From Lachnospiraceae bacterium (GTDB lineage: Bacteria > Bacillota > Clostridia > Lachnospirales > Lachnospiraceae), in assembly GCA_022647575.1 (NCBI GenBank), contig JALCKY010000001.1, positions 310,001 to 374,000 on the forward strand: a DNA stretch of 64,000 bases. The letters run 5' to 3'. How positions within the stretch are numbered: the stretch's first letter is position 1; each line of letters starts with the position of its first letter. The position numbers were made by a program, and so were the translations under genes. A model generated the notes under the pieces. That model worked only from the letters and a program-made list of their open reading frames with translations. It did no database searches and was not told the DNA's origin. Positions 25,194-32,741 of the stretch are shown in pieces.

Positions 25194-26332
25194 CCTCCGA
25201 GCTTCTCCCTGAAATCCCTGAAATATTCTTCTTCCGTCCCGCAGGCATACAGACTGCCCGATACCGCGAAATGGGGAAGGTTTACATAATCTATTCTTCT
25301 TCCGGCCGGCACTCTCCTGAAAAGAGGATCGCCGGCCAGGCATCCATAATCTCCGTTCTGAAGAAGAGCGGCAAATTCCCCTTCATCCTTCAGATAAAAA
25401 TCATTTTCTCCGGTCAGCTCCGGAGAGGCGGCGAAGAAGGAAGCCGTATCGATCCTGCCCGTATATCCGGAGTCCCGGAGGACCTCCCGGAGATTCCGTG
25501 CCAGGATCTGCTGGTGGACAATCAGGATATTTCCGGATCCTCCGCGGACCGGCGCTGTCCCGAAAACATCCGCAGACTCCAGCTTCATTCCGCACTCATA
25601 CGGAATTCCGAAATCCTCCTTCATCTTCACGGCAGCGGAAAGACCGGAAGGCGAAACGACAAGATTCCTCCGTACCTTCGATGCACCCTTCCAGGCCGGG
25701 AAACCGCTTCCGAAACCATAGCAGGCGGAACGGCCTCCTCCGTTTCTTTCCACTCTTTCCTTCAGTGTCTCAGGACTCTGAAGCGTCGGAAGATCAAGAG
25801 GCGTGGCTCCCAGGATTCCCGTTTCATTTTCCTCTTCCGTACATCCTGCAAAAAGGGCTGCGGCTGCGGAAGAAGAATCCTTCTCCGCCTCGGACAGGAG
25901 CTGCAGCAGAGCCTGATAAGCTTTCTCCTGGCCGCGCTCATAAGTCTCCATGCCGTTCGTATCGACAGCAATCACCGGAAGCCCGAAGCGGCGTTCCGCC
26001 ATTCTTTTCAGTGCGCGGAAATCCGTTCCGATCACCGAGGGCACCGGCGTTCCGATCAGGCCGATGAAAGAAGCCTCCACCGCCTTCAGGGCGTCGCCGA
26101 TCTTATCCATCATCCGGCTGTCCCGTCCCAGGATCGCGTCCATGTCCCGAAGTCCCGCGGAAAAGACCGCGCTTCTCCCGCTGAACCACCGCGGTTCATC
26201 AAAACCGCATACATTTCCGGCACACCCTCCGGCATCGATGATGACCAGGAGGCCGCCGAGCTCATAAAGGACCGAAACGGCTCCGCTCTGATCCGGAGAG
26301 AAAGGGGACAGATATTTTAAAAGTCCTTCCAT
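25190..26332 (-). CDS. Nitrogenase component 1-like protein (first pair, NifK/N-like)
   Basis: This is a 380-residue component-1 superfamily member, short for a nitrogenase subunit. Candidate ligands are C37 and C42 in DAGGCAGNVCGFDEPRW. The segment GTPVPSVIGTDF, which in the paralogue at 17919-19190 is preceded by a Cys, has none here, so any metal cluster would be bound differently. The ATG at 26332 has GGGAGG 8 nt upstream and overlaps the partner gene by 16 bp; at its 3' end it overlaps hypF by 4 bp. That coupling to hypF is the strongest sign that the nitrogenase-like and Hyp proteins are made together. Confidence 0.85.
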   Translation of the reverse strand: MEGLLKYLSPFSPDQSGAVSVLYELGGLLVIIDAGGCAGNVCGFDEPRWFSGRSAVFSAGLRDMDAILGRDSRMMDKIGDALKAVEASFIGLIGTPVPSVIGTDFRALKRMAERRFGLPVIAVDTNGMETYERGQEKAYQALLQLLSEAEKDSSSAAAALFAGCTEEENETGILGATPLDLPTLQSPETLKERVERNGGGRSACYGFGSGFPAWKGASKVRRNLVVSPSGLSAAVKMKEDFGIPYECGMKLESADVFGTAPVRGGSGNILIVHQQILARNLREVLRDSGYTGRIDTASFFAASPELTGENDFYLKDEGEFAALLQNGDYGCLAGDPLFRRVPAGRRIDYVNLPHFAVSGSLYACGTEEEYFRDFREKLGG

Positions 26333-27615
26333 GAAAGTGCCTCCCCCGTCGTTCGTAAAAGATCCCCGAGACCTTTCCAGCCGAACGGCTGCTTCTCGGA
26401 ATTCCACCCGACGGAAACCGCCTCCGGGAAATAGCCGCCGATATCTTCTCCGTACGCGATGTCCGCGCGGATCTCTTTCCGGTAATTCAGCATCGTCGGC
26501 GATATTCCGGAAAACATCCTTGTTTCCGGAGCGATGGCCGCCAATGCCCGGATATACGGATAGTCATAGGAAGACGGAATCGCGATGACCGCCTTCGGCT
26601 CCATCCCGGTCCGGGCCAGCGAATAAGCCAGTTCGAACGGATTGGCATTCAGCATCTGCCCGACGGCAAATGAAGTTCCCTTTGCCCTTTCCCGGAATTT
26701 TCCAAGAAGCGACCGGGTTTCTTCTCCCAGTCCGGAAAAATCCGGATGGGTTCCCACTGCGGAGGCAAACATTTCATACTGTTTTCCGATCCGTTCGGAA
26801 TCATAGATCCTTGCCATCTCGATATAGGGAATCCCGAGGCGGTCCTTCAGATCTTCGGCGGCATAGAGTGATTCGGGATTCAGCACGATATTGAAATTGG
26901 CTTCTCCCATTTTCTGATACTCTTCCAGCGTCTTCATGGCCGAGACCTGCCGGACCGTACGGATGCCGATTTTTTTCAGGACCTCAAACAGGTCGCTTTC
27001 CGGATCGACCGGCGTAAAGAATCCCATCAGGTTCACCGCCGACGGATCCGTTTTTCCTTTTTTCAGAAGCGAATAGATCGTCCTGCGGATGGCCGTCATC
27101 GGGGGTTTGATGCCTTCCCTTGTCAGCGCATACATCGTGCTCGGCACGACATGCACGCCGGTCTCCTCCTCTGCCCTGCGGCAGACTCTTTCCAGATCCG
27201 TTCCCAGAAGGGCATCGACGCAGGTAATGCAGATGACGACAGCTTTCGGCACCGGATCCGCCGTCTTCAGGATTTCCCTGACGGCATCCGGAATCACTTT
27301 GAGATGCCGGCCGGAAATCAGATCTGTTTCATCCATATTCAGGTAGTACATTCTCTGGGCATAATCTTCCCTGCTGCCGAGTATCGTCGAATTCCTGCCG
27401 CAGCATCCGGGAGCCACCAGCAGCATCACCGATTCCGGGATGACCAGCCCTGCCCTTTTTACCCCGAAGCCGAAAGCGCCCGGGGAATTGTAGGAAAGCG
27501 TTGCCGGCGAACTGTAGACCAGATGGCAGGAAGGAATAAAGGCATCCGGAATCTGCTCCGGTCCTCTTTCCGCCAGTTCCCTGCAGGTTATGGAATAAGG
27601 TTCCGCTGTCGTCAT
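26317..27615 (-). CDS. Nitrogenase component 1-like protein (first pair, NifD/E-like)
   Basis: This is a 432-residue component-1 superfamily member. Cysteines in the positions expected for cluster binding are C30 (FIPSC), C71/C72 (VAPGCCGRN) and C129/C132 ([16 protein letters not shown], equivalent to the nitrogenase TCP-GDD region). The C-terminal half has [17 protein letters not shown] and [12 protein letters not shown]. It overlaps the NifH-like ATPase gene by ATGA, so the reductase and this subunit are translationally coupled. It resembles group IV-type nitrogenase homologues of unknown function more than NifD. Confidence 0.86.
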   Translation of the reverse strand: MTTAEPYSITCRELAERGPEQIPDAFIPSCHLVYSSPATLSYNSPGAFGFGVKRAGLVIPESVMLLVAPGCCGRNSTILGSREDYAQRMYYLNMDETDLISGRHLKVIPDAVREILKTADPVPKAVVICITCVDALLGTDLERVCRRAEEETGVHVVPSTMYALTREGIKPPMTAIRRTIYSLLKKGKTDPSAVNLMGFFTPVDPESDLFEVLKKIGIRTVRQVSAMKTLEEYQKMGEANFNIVLNPESLYAAEDLKDRLGIPYIEMARIYDSERIGKQYEMFASAVGTHPDFSGLGEETRSLLGKFRERAKGTSFAVGQMLNANPFELAYSLARTGMEPKAVIAIPSSYDYPYIRALAAIAPETRMFSGISPTMLNYRKEIRADIAYGEDIGGYFPEAVSVGWNSEKQPFGWKGLGDLLRTTGEALSWKDF

Positions 27616-28364
27616 TTCTCATCCTTTAAAAGCAGTTCTGCAAGCTCCAGGAATTTCCGGCTGATCGGCAGTTCCCTGTTTCCTTCAATGACCGTCATGC
27701 CTTCATCCTCGAATCTTGAAATGTCATCGTTCCTCGGGATATCCGCCACGATCTCCAGACCGTTCCTGTCCGCGAACTCCCTGACTTTCTTTTCTTCATC
27801 CGGGGTGTTCCTGCGGTTCAGGATGATTCCCCGGACTTTTGCATAGCTCCGGTCCTCAAAATTCTTCACTGCCTGATTGATGTTATTTGCCGCGTAAAGC
27901 GCCATCTTCTCCCCGGAAGTCACGATCAGGACTTCCTGTGCGTATCCCTCCCGGATCGGTGCTGCGAATCCGCCGCAGACGACGTCTCCCAGGACATCAA
28001 ACAGGACGACGTCCGGCTTTTCCTTCTCCAGAAGTTTCAGGTTTTCCAGCAGGTCGAACGTGGCGATGATTCCCCTTCCGGCACATCCCAATCCCGGCGT
28101 CGGGCCGCCCGTTTCGATGCACAGCACCCCGCCGAAGCCTTTCCGGACAGCCTCCTCCAGCGTCGGAGGCTCATCATGCTCCCGCATATAATTCAGGACC
28201 GGTTCGATCATTTCCCCCTTCAGAAGGTTCATCGTAGAGTCCGCCTTCGGATCGCAGCCGATCTGAATGACTTTTTTTCCGAGCACGGCAAATGCCGCAC
28301 TCAGGTTGGCGGTCATCGTTGATTTTCCGATGCCGCCCTTTCCGTAGATTGCAATCTTCAGCAT
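27612..28364 (-). CDS. NifH-like [4Fe-4S] reductase ATPase
   Basis: This is a homodimeric ATP-dependent electron donor of the NifH/BchL/CfbC superfamily. It is 250 residues, a little shorter than NifH. Seen are the P-loop GKGGIGKST (residues 8-16), the switch region GCDPKADST (36-44) and the two cluster cysteines, C94 in GLGCAGRG and C130 in [11 protein letters not shown]. All residues needed for a bridged [4Fe-4S] cluster and ATP hydrolysis are present, so it should be active. It is the only such reductase in the window and would have to serve both component-1-like pairs. Its start overlaps the regulator gene by 7 bp. Confidence 0.93.
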   Translation of the reverse strand: MLKIAIYGKGGIGKSTMTANLSAAFAVLGKKVIQIGCDPKADSTMNLLKGEMIEPVLNYMREHDEPPTLEEAVRKGFGGVLCIETGGPTPGLGCAGRGIIATFDLLENLKLLEKEKPDVVLFDVLGDVVCGGFAAPIREGYAQEVLIVTSGEKMALYAANNINQAVKNFEDRSYAKVRGIILNRRNTPDEEKKVREFADRNGLEIVADIPRNDDISRFEDEGMTVIEGNRELPISRKFLELAELLLKDEK

Positions 28365-28642
28365 GTTTCCGCTCCTTCCGTCGTGACCTTCGTAACCATG
28401 GATTTCACGGAGGCACCGGCTATCCTTCCGAGCCTGCCCGTCAGGGCGGAAATCTCATCCCCTGTTCCGTCCACGATCAGGGAAATGACCGAAATCTGCT
28501 TTTCGCGGTAGGGAACTCCCATCCGCCCGATCACGAGCCCGTTCGACTCATGAATCGCTTCGTTCACTTTCTTCACGCATTCCAGGTCGCGGATCACGAT
28601 TCCGATGATTCCGATTCTCTTATCCGTATTCTCTTCACTCAT
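28358..28642 (-). CDS. TM1266-type putative regulator of iron-hydrogenase systems
   Basis: This small 94-residue protein matches the TM1266 family, annotated as a putative regulator because it is often encoded near [FeFe] hydrogenase genes. It has a ferredoxin-like (ACT-type) beta-alpha-beta pattern: [32 protein letters not shown] and [23 protein letters not shown]. No DNA-binding motif is seen. The ATG at 28642 is preceded without a gap by a hairpin and U tract that hold its Shine-Dalgarno AAAGGAGC. A longer frame to 28684 would start within the hairpin and is rejected. It is the first gene of the nitrogenase-like/hyp operon. Confidence 0.87.
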   Translation of the reverse strand: MSEENTDKRIGIIGIVIRDLECVKKVNEAIHESNGLVIGRMGVPYREKQISVISLIVDGTGDEISALTGRLGRIAGASVKSMVTKVTTEGAETC

Positions 28643-28676
28643 AAAAAAGCTCCTTTCCGCGCAGGCGAAAAGGAGC
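28643..28676 (-). terminator. Leader hairpin with U tract overlapping the first ribosome-binding site of the operon
   Basis: The arms GCTCCTTTTCGC and GCGGAAAGGAGC form a 12-bp stem (one G-U pair) with loop CTGC, followed by six T and then directly the ATG at 28640-28642. The Shine-Dalgarno AAAGGAG (28650-28656) is in the 3' arm. The element could end transcription, hide the ribosome-binding site, or both. Confidence 0.85.
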
Positions 28677-28804
28677 ATCATCAACGGCTTATTCAGCGCA
28701 TTTCCTGATTCTGCGCCCTTCCGCTCGGAATTCTCTGCGGTCGGTGTTGTGTCGGCCGCGCATCCCCGGCGGAAATTTCCGCAGCAGATACGCCGTCTTC
28801 ATTT
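28643..28804 (-). promoter_or_regulatory. Structured 5' leader of the nitrogenase-like/hyp operon (candidate riboswitch or attenuator)
   Basis: This transcribed leader of about 160 nt between the promoter at 28811-28839 and the first start codon has several potential helices. They include the palindrome GCGGAAATTTCCGC, TTCC-GAGC-GGAA and GCGCA...TGCGC. GCGGAAGG (28717-28724) can pair with CTTTTCGC in the 5' arm of the terminal hairpin (28665-28672), giving an alternative to that hairpin. No aptamer family is recognised; Moco, NiCo and other metal- or cofactor-binding classes are the ones to test. Confidence 0.6.
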
Positions 28805-28810
28805 GTTAAG

Positions 28811-28839
28811 ATTATATCACTTGATTTCTTCCGTGTAAA
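28811..28839 (-). promoter_or_regulatory. Sigma-A promoter of the nitrogenase-like/hyp operon
   Basis: TTTACA (28834-28839), 17 bp and extended TGaTATAAT (hexamer 28811-28816) are read on the minus strand. The -35 lies inside the last codons of xdhC, and the xdhC stop TGA supplies the TG of the extended -10. Confidence 0.85.
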
Positions 28840-29845
28840 CAGGCTCAAGAAAAACGCGGATCCGGCCTCCGCAGACCATTCCGTCATCCTCCGCTTCTTT
28901 CGCGGTCATGTCGACAAGGTTCATCCGGCATCCTGTTTCCTGACGCCGCAGAAGCTGCAGGGCCTGTCCGATGATTTCCGATTCAGCGCAGCCCCCGCCG
29001 ATCGTACCGATGCAGCGCCCGTCTTCCAGAACTGCCATCTTCGTCCCGATGCTTCTCGGTGCCGACCCTTCGCGGGAAATAATCGTCGCCAGGACTTTGG
29101 CGCCCGGACTCTGAAGCGCCTTCAGGATTTCACGGTCATAGCCGCCGGTGCGCTTTTCACTGTTCTTTACCTGTATGATCTCCGCCAGGATGGCAACCGC
29201 GATCTCTTCCGGCGTCTCGGCGGCAATCGAAAGTCCGATCGGGGAATGCAGCGAATCCGTCTGCGCTTCCGTATATCCTTCGGCATGCAGGACTTCCTTC
29301 GCCCTGGCCACTCTGGCCCTGCTGCCGATCATGCCGATATAGGCATACTTTTTTTTCAGAAGATCCCGGAGGCATTCCATGTCGTAGCGATGGCCGCGCG
29401 TCAGGATCACAAAATAGGAATCGGTATCTCCCTGTACTTTCTTCAGTCCCTCCGCAAAGGAATCACAGATGACACGGTCCGCACCTGCCGCTCTGGCATG
29501 ATCGGCAAACAGCGGACGGTCTTCCAGGACCGTCACTTCAAATCCGGTCATTTTCGCAATCCGGATGACCGGAACCGATACATGTCCTCCGCCGCAGACC
29601 GTCATCTTTTTCTGCGAACCGAGCAGCTCCGTAAAAACCTTCCTGCCGCCGATTTCAAGGACGCCCGTGCTTTTTGCTGAAGTCAGCTCCGCCGCATGCT
29701 CCGTAAAAAGCGCATCCGGTTCCCCGGTTTTTACCCCGTTTTCAAACAGCGCATGCGTTCCCGTCCCTTCGCCCTCCAGGACCGTGCAGGCAATATTCTC
29801 TTTCGTATAATTCAGATTTCCGAGTTCTTCATAAAATGCATCCAT
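28817..29845 (-). CDS. XdhC/CoxI-family protein with reversed domain order
   Basis: XdhC proteins bind molybdenum cofactor and help to sulfurate and insert it into xanthine dehydrogenase-type hydroxylases. In this 342-residue protein the Rossmann part comes first (TVCGGGHVSVPVIRIAK, YIGMIGSRARVARA, SPIGLSIAAETPEEIAVAI) and the CoxI-like motif follows at the C-terminus (ISREGSAPRSIGTKMAV, GTIGGGCAE). This is the reverse of the common arrangement. No molybdenum hydroxylase gene is in the window. It has its own extended -10 promoter, and its end contains the promoter of the next operon. Confidence 0.88.
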   Translation of the reverse strand: MDAFYEELGNLNYTKENIACTVLEGEGTGTHALFENGVKTGEPDALFTEHAAELTSAKSTGVLEIGGRKVFTELLGSQKKMTVCGGGHVSVPVIRIAKMTGFEVTVLEDRPLFADHARAAGADRVICDSFAEGLKKVQGDTDSYFVILTRGHRYDMECLRDLLKKKYAYIGMIGSRARVARAKEVLHAEGYTEAQTDSLHSPIGLSIAAETPEEIAVAILAEIIQVKNSEKRTGGYDREILKALQSPGAKVLATIISREGSAPRSIGTKMAVLEDGRCIGTIGGGCAESEIIGQALQLLRRQETGCRMNLVDMTAKEAEDDGMVCGGRIRVFLEPVYTEEIK

Positions 29846-29866
29846 CGTCCGGCTCCTTTTCCTCCG

Positions 29867-29875
29867 ATTATATCA
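29867..29875 (-). promoter_or_regulatory. Extended -10 promoter of the xdhC-like gene
   Basis: TGaTATAAT on the minus strand (hexamer 29867-29872), 21 bp upstream of the ATG and just after the previous terminator. The region 17 bp upstream is T-rich without a clear -35. Confidence 0.6.
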
Positions 29876-29888
29876 GACCTGTGTCCAA

Positions 29889-29921
29889 AGAAAAAGCCTG
29901 TACCGGAAAACCGGCACAGGC
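29889..29921 (-). terminator. Intrinsic terminator of the AraC-regulator operon
   Basis: GCCTGTGCCGG and CCGGTACAGGC pair (one G-U) around TTTT and are followed by TTTTTCTT on the minus strand. Confidence 0.9.
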
Positions 29922-29960
29922 AGCATTTCTGGAAACATACATTCCGCGGGTACGGATTTT

Positions 29961-30545
29961 TTAATTTCTGAAAGATGACGGTGCTTTTCCGTATTCCTTC
30001 TTGAAAATTTCTCTGAAATAGACCTGATTCAGAAAACCTGTCTGACTTGCGATTTCCTGAATCGTCTTATCGGAATCTCTGAGCATGTACATCGCCTGCT
30101 GCAGGCGTACTTTTCGTACATACTCGGGAATACTCATTCCTGTCTCTCTGCGGAAAATCCTGCTCAGATGGTTTTCCGAAAGAAAAACCATGTCCGCAAG
30201 ACTGCTCCTTGTAAGCTTTTCGTCAAAGTGCTCGCAGATGTAGATCTGCAGATCCAGTATTTCGCGTCTCCGTGCACGGCCAAGCATGACTGCCGACAGT
30301 TTTCTTCTGAGAACCGCCAGCATCTCTTCAATCCCCAGCATCCCGTCCGGTGCATCTGTCCCTTCCGTCTTAGACACGCTGAGCATCAGCTCTCCCCGTA
30401 CATTCGGAGTTTCTTTCTCCCCTTCCCTGCCTCTGTAGCTTTCCGTCCATTCACTGATGCCGACATAGTTCTCTGAAACAGAAAGCTCCCAGAAAAAATG
30501 CGCCTCCTTGAAGCTGCTCTGGGGGTACATCTTGTTAACCCTCAT
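29961..30545 (-). CDS. AraC-family transcriptional regulator
   Basis: This 194-residue DNA-binding regulator has a divergent N-terminal half and a C-terminal AraC/XylS domain with two helix-turn-helix units at about residues 95-194. The signs are LADMVFLSENHLSRIFRRETGMS and IQEIASQTGFLNQVYFREIFKKEYGKAPSSFR. The ATG at 30545 overlaps the upstream regulator gene by 11 bp. The N-terminal half matches no sensor domain known to me. Targets are unknown; the adjacent xdhC-like gene and nitrogenase-like operon are candidates by position only. Confidence 0.9.
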   Translation of the reverse strand: MRVNKMYPQSSFKEAHFFWELSVSENYVGISEWTESYRGREGEKETPNVRGELMLSVSKTEGTDAPDGMLGIEEMLAVLRRKLSAVMLGRARRREILDLQIYICEHFDEKLTRSSLADMVFLSENHLSRIFRRETGMSIPEYVRKVRLQQAMYMLRDSDKTIQEIASQTGFLNQVYFREIFKKEYGKAPSSFRN

Positions 30546-31158
30546 TATTTTTTTCCCCAATCTGTTCCGATTTACCCCGCTTTCTGTATTCCTTCGGCGA
30601 AACACCGTAGCATTCCCGGAAACGTCTGCAGAAATAGGAAAAGTTCCAGAACCCGACAGATTCTGCCACCTCGCGGACCGGATGGTTCCCGGCTGCCAGC
30701 AGAAGCGCTGCCTTGTTCATTCTTGTTTCCAGAATGCAGTCGCCGATAGACTGACCGACCTCCCGTTTAAAAATACGGCAAAGGTAAGTAAGGGAAAGAT
30801 GCACTTTCTCAGCATACTCCCTGGCCGCGTCAGGTTTCCAGTAATTATACCGAATCATTTCCCGGACAGCACGCACCGCGTCCTTCCCGCTCCCCGTCCG
30901 TTCTTCCGTCAAGTACGGCCTGGCTTCTTCCCGGATTCTGCGGCTCATCAGATCACCGCTCTCTCCCGTCGGACAGATTCCTTCATGGACGTCGGCTATC
31001 AGGATGTCTGCGCGGGCAGATTTCAGAAAGAGCATTGCTTCTTTCAGCGAATCCACTCGGAGAACGCCTTGATGATTTTCCAGCGTCTCCCTGCTCAGGC
31101 AATGAAGCAGCCTTTTGTAACTCAGATCATTATCTGTTGCGACTAATACTGTTGGCAT
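30535..31158 (-). CDS. AraC-family regulator with a degenerate receiver-like N-terminus
   Basis: The protein is about 207 residues. The N-terminus (MPTVLVATDNDLSYKRLLH...ADILIADVHEG) has the beta/alpha pattern of a CheY-like receiver but is short. It keeps one Asp after a hydrophobic strand and no convincing acidic pocket or Lys, so phosphorylation is doubtful. The C-terminal AraC domain has YAEKVHLSLTYLCRIFKREVGQS and VREVAESVGFWNFSYFCRRF. The start may be the ATG at 31158 or a GTG at 31167. It is in an operon with a second AraC gene and has its own promoter. Confidence 0.87.
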   Translation of the reverse strand: MPTVLVATDNDLSYKRLLHCLSRETLENHQGVLRVDSLKEAMLFLKSARADILIADVHEGICPTGESGDLMSRRIREEARPYLTEERTGSGKDAVRAVREMIRYNYWKPDAAREYAEKVHLSLTYLCRIFKREVGQSIGDCILETRMNKAALLLAAGNHPVREVAESVGFWNFSYFCRRFRECYGVSPKEYRKRGKSEQIGEKNNEG

Positions 31159-31189
31159 GGATGCCACCGCCTCTCTTTAAGATGCGGCT

Positions 31190-31218
31190 ATCATAAATCC
31201 ATGGCAAAGACATGACAA
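31190..31218 (-). promoter_or_regulatory. Promoter of the tandem AraC genes
   Basis: TTGTCA (31213-31218), 17 bp and TATGAT (31190-31195) are read on the minus strand, about 30 bp before the start codon. Confidence 0.7.
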
Positions 31219-31261
31219 GCATTCCGGCGGCACAGGATACAAACCCTGCTGCCGGTGCGTA

Positions 31262-31289
31262 CAAAAGTGATTCCCTGAGGGAAAATCAC
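31262..31289 (-). terminator. Intrinsic terminator of coaX
   Basis: The hairpin GTGATTTTCCC/GGGAATCAC is followed by TTTT on the minus strand, 4 bases after the coaX stop. Confidence 0.8.
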
Positions 31290-31293
31290 CCCC

Positions 31294-32073
31294 TTACCTC
31301 TTTCCGGTTTTTACGTTCTTCTCATAAATATCAAGCAGTCCTGTCAGCATCAGTTCCCTGTCCAGAAGGATTCTGTGCCTGCAGTACGGAATGATGAGTC
31401 CGGCCAGGCCTCCGGTTGCGACGACAGTCGCATCCGTCTTCATTTCTTCCAGGAAGCGGTCGATCATGCCGTCAAATAAAGCCGCCTGCCCGTAAATGAT
31501 TCCGCTGTTCATGGAATCGATCGTATTCGTTCCGATCACCCGGCCCGGAGCCTGCAGACTGATTTTCTGCAGCTGCGAGGTATCGGAAACCAGTGCTTCC
31601 AGAGAAGTGCGGACGCCCGGAATGATGACTCCGCCGAGGAAATCCCCGTCCGGTCCGACAGCTGAAATCGTCGACGCTGTTCCCAGGTCGATCAGTACCA
31701 GCGGAGCCCCGTACTTCCGGATTCCTCCCACGGCGCCGACCACCAGATCCGCCCCGAGCTGTTTCGGGTCATCGATTCGGATTTTCAGTCCGTTCTTCAC
31801 GCCGGGACCGACGGCAATCGGTCTGACGCCGGTCGCTTTTTCCACCGCCCGGATCAGGACATCCGTCAGAGGGGGGACGACGGAAGAAATGATTCCGCCT
31901 GTCACCGTCTTCGGATCCATTCCGCAGATTTCAAAAATGTTGTGGATCAGCACGGCATATTCCAGATCGGTCTTGTCATGATCGGTCGCGACCCGTTCGG
32001 AAAAGACCATCTTTCCATCCTCAAAGCCGCCGATTTCCGTCTGCGTATTTCCCATGTCGATTGTCAGGATCAT
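31294..32073 (-). CDS. coaX: Type III pantothenate kinase
   Basis: CoaX phosphorylates pantothenate in the first step of coenzyme A synthesis. It is an ASKHA-fold enzyme that is typically not feedback-inhibited and needs a monovalent cation. The protein is 259 residues. Phosphate-binding motif DMGNTQTEIGGF is at the N-terminus, with GADLVVGAVGG, LIDLGTASTISAV and ATGGLAGLI following. The ATG at 32073 overlaps the end of the ECF S-component gene (ATGA) and has GGGAG upstream; the longer frame is rejected. The coupling suggests import and phosphorylation of pantothenate by one transcript. Confidence 0.96.
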   Translation of the reverse strand: MILTIDMGNTQTEIGGFEDGKMVFSERVATDHDKTDLEYAVLIHNIFEICGMDPKTVTGGIISSVVPPLTDVLIRAVEKATGVRPIAVGPGVKNGLKIRIDDPKQLGADLVVGAVGGIRKYGAPLVLIDLGTASTISAVGPDGDFLGGVIIPGVRTSLEALVSDTSQLQKISLQAPGRVIGTNTIDSMNSGIIYGQAALFDGMIDRFLEEMKTDATVVATGGLAGLIIPYCRHRILLDRELMLTGLLDIYEKNVKTGKR

Positions 32074-32675
32074 TTCAATGTCTCCCTTCTCCCGAAGGCT
32101 TTGGAAAGGGCGAGTCCGACCGATCCGCCTATGACAGCTGTCGCCGCCCATTCAATGACCGCATTGACGGATACGGATGCCAGAATGAAAACCAGAGGAT
32201 TCAGGACGCCCAACGACTGGCTCCAGGTCTGCACGACAGGGGCGTTCCAGAAACAGAGCACCAGAACCGTCATGAAAAATGCCGTATTGAGAAAAGCCAT
32301 GGCAAAGCTCCCGATGTAATAAGCCGGGGCATGGAGCTTCTTCCGGATTCCCCTGAAAAGGAGGCCGGACAGGAAACCGGCAAGCGTTCTCGTCGGGATG
32401 CAGACAAGAAAAGTCAGAAACGGATTGATGGTGAGAAGAGCCGCTCCGAAGGGATCGCCGGTAAAACACTGGATAAAGCTTGTGATTCCGAAGACCAGTC
32501 CAAGAAGCGCCCCCGCTGCCGGTGAAATGATGACGGCTCCGACGGCGACCGGAATGGTGATCAGTGAAAGAGACAGCGGCCCGATTCGTAGATAGCCGAT
32601 GGACGTGAAAGCCATCAGCAGGATAATTGCGATCAGAACCGCTGTTTCGGTAAGCGTGACTGTTTTATTTTTCAT
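32070..32675 (-). CDS. ECF transporter S component, probably for pantothenate
   Basis: This is a 201-residue integral membrane substrate-binding subunit of an energy-coupling-factor transporter, with about six hydrophobic segments and little else. The N-terminus TVTLTETAVLIAIILLMAFT and the following GPLSLSLITIPVAVGAVI are typical of S components. It needs EcfA, EcfA' and EcfT, which are not in this window. The ATG at 32675 has GGGAGG 8 nt upstream. The pantothenate assignment (PanT-like) rests on the 4-bp overlap with coaX and is inference. Confidence 0.85.
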   Translation of the reverse strand: MKNKTVTLTETAVLIAIILLMAFTSIGYLRIGPLSLSLITIPVAVGAVIISPAAGALLGLVFGITSFIQCFTGDPFGAALLTINPFLTFLVCIPTRTLAGFLSGLLFRGIRKKLHAPAYYIGSFAMAFLNTAFFMTVLVLCFWNAPVVQTWSQSLGVLNPLVFILASVSVNAVIEWAATAVIGGSVGLALSKAFGRRETLK

Positions 32676-32741
32676 TTTTATGTCCTCCCTGTTATTGTTC
32701 CGCAACGGATACAGTACAAGTCAGAAAAGAATGGATCCGAC

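Noticed and set aside
23589-25289. 566-codon plus-strand open frame
   Set aside because: It is antisense to hypF; high third-position GC opens long shadow frames throughout this window.
17919-28364. A nitrogen-fixing nifHDK-nifEN cluster
   Set aside because: Component-1 proteins are short and lack the full P-cluster cysteine set; nifB and other fixation genes are absent. NifH-like motifs alone also occur in Bch, Cfb and other non-fixing systems.
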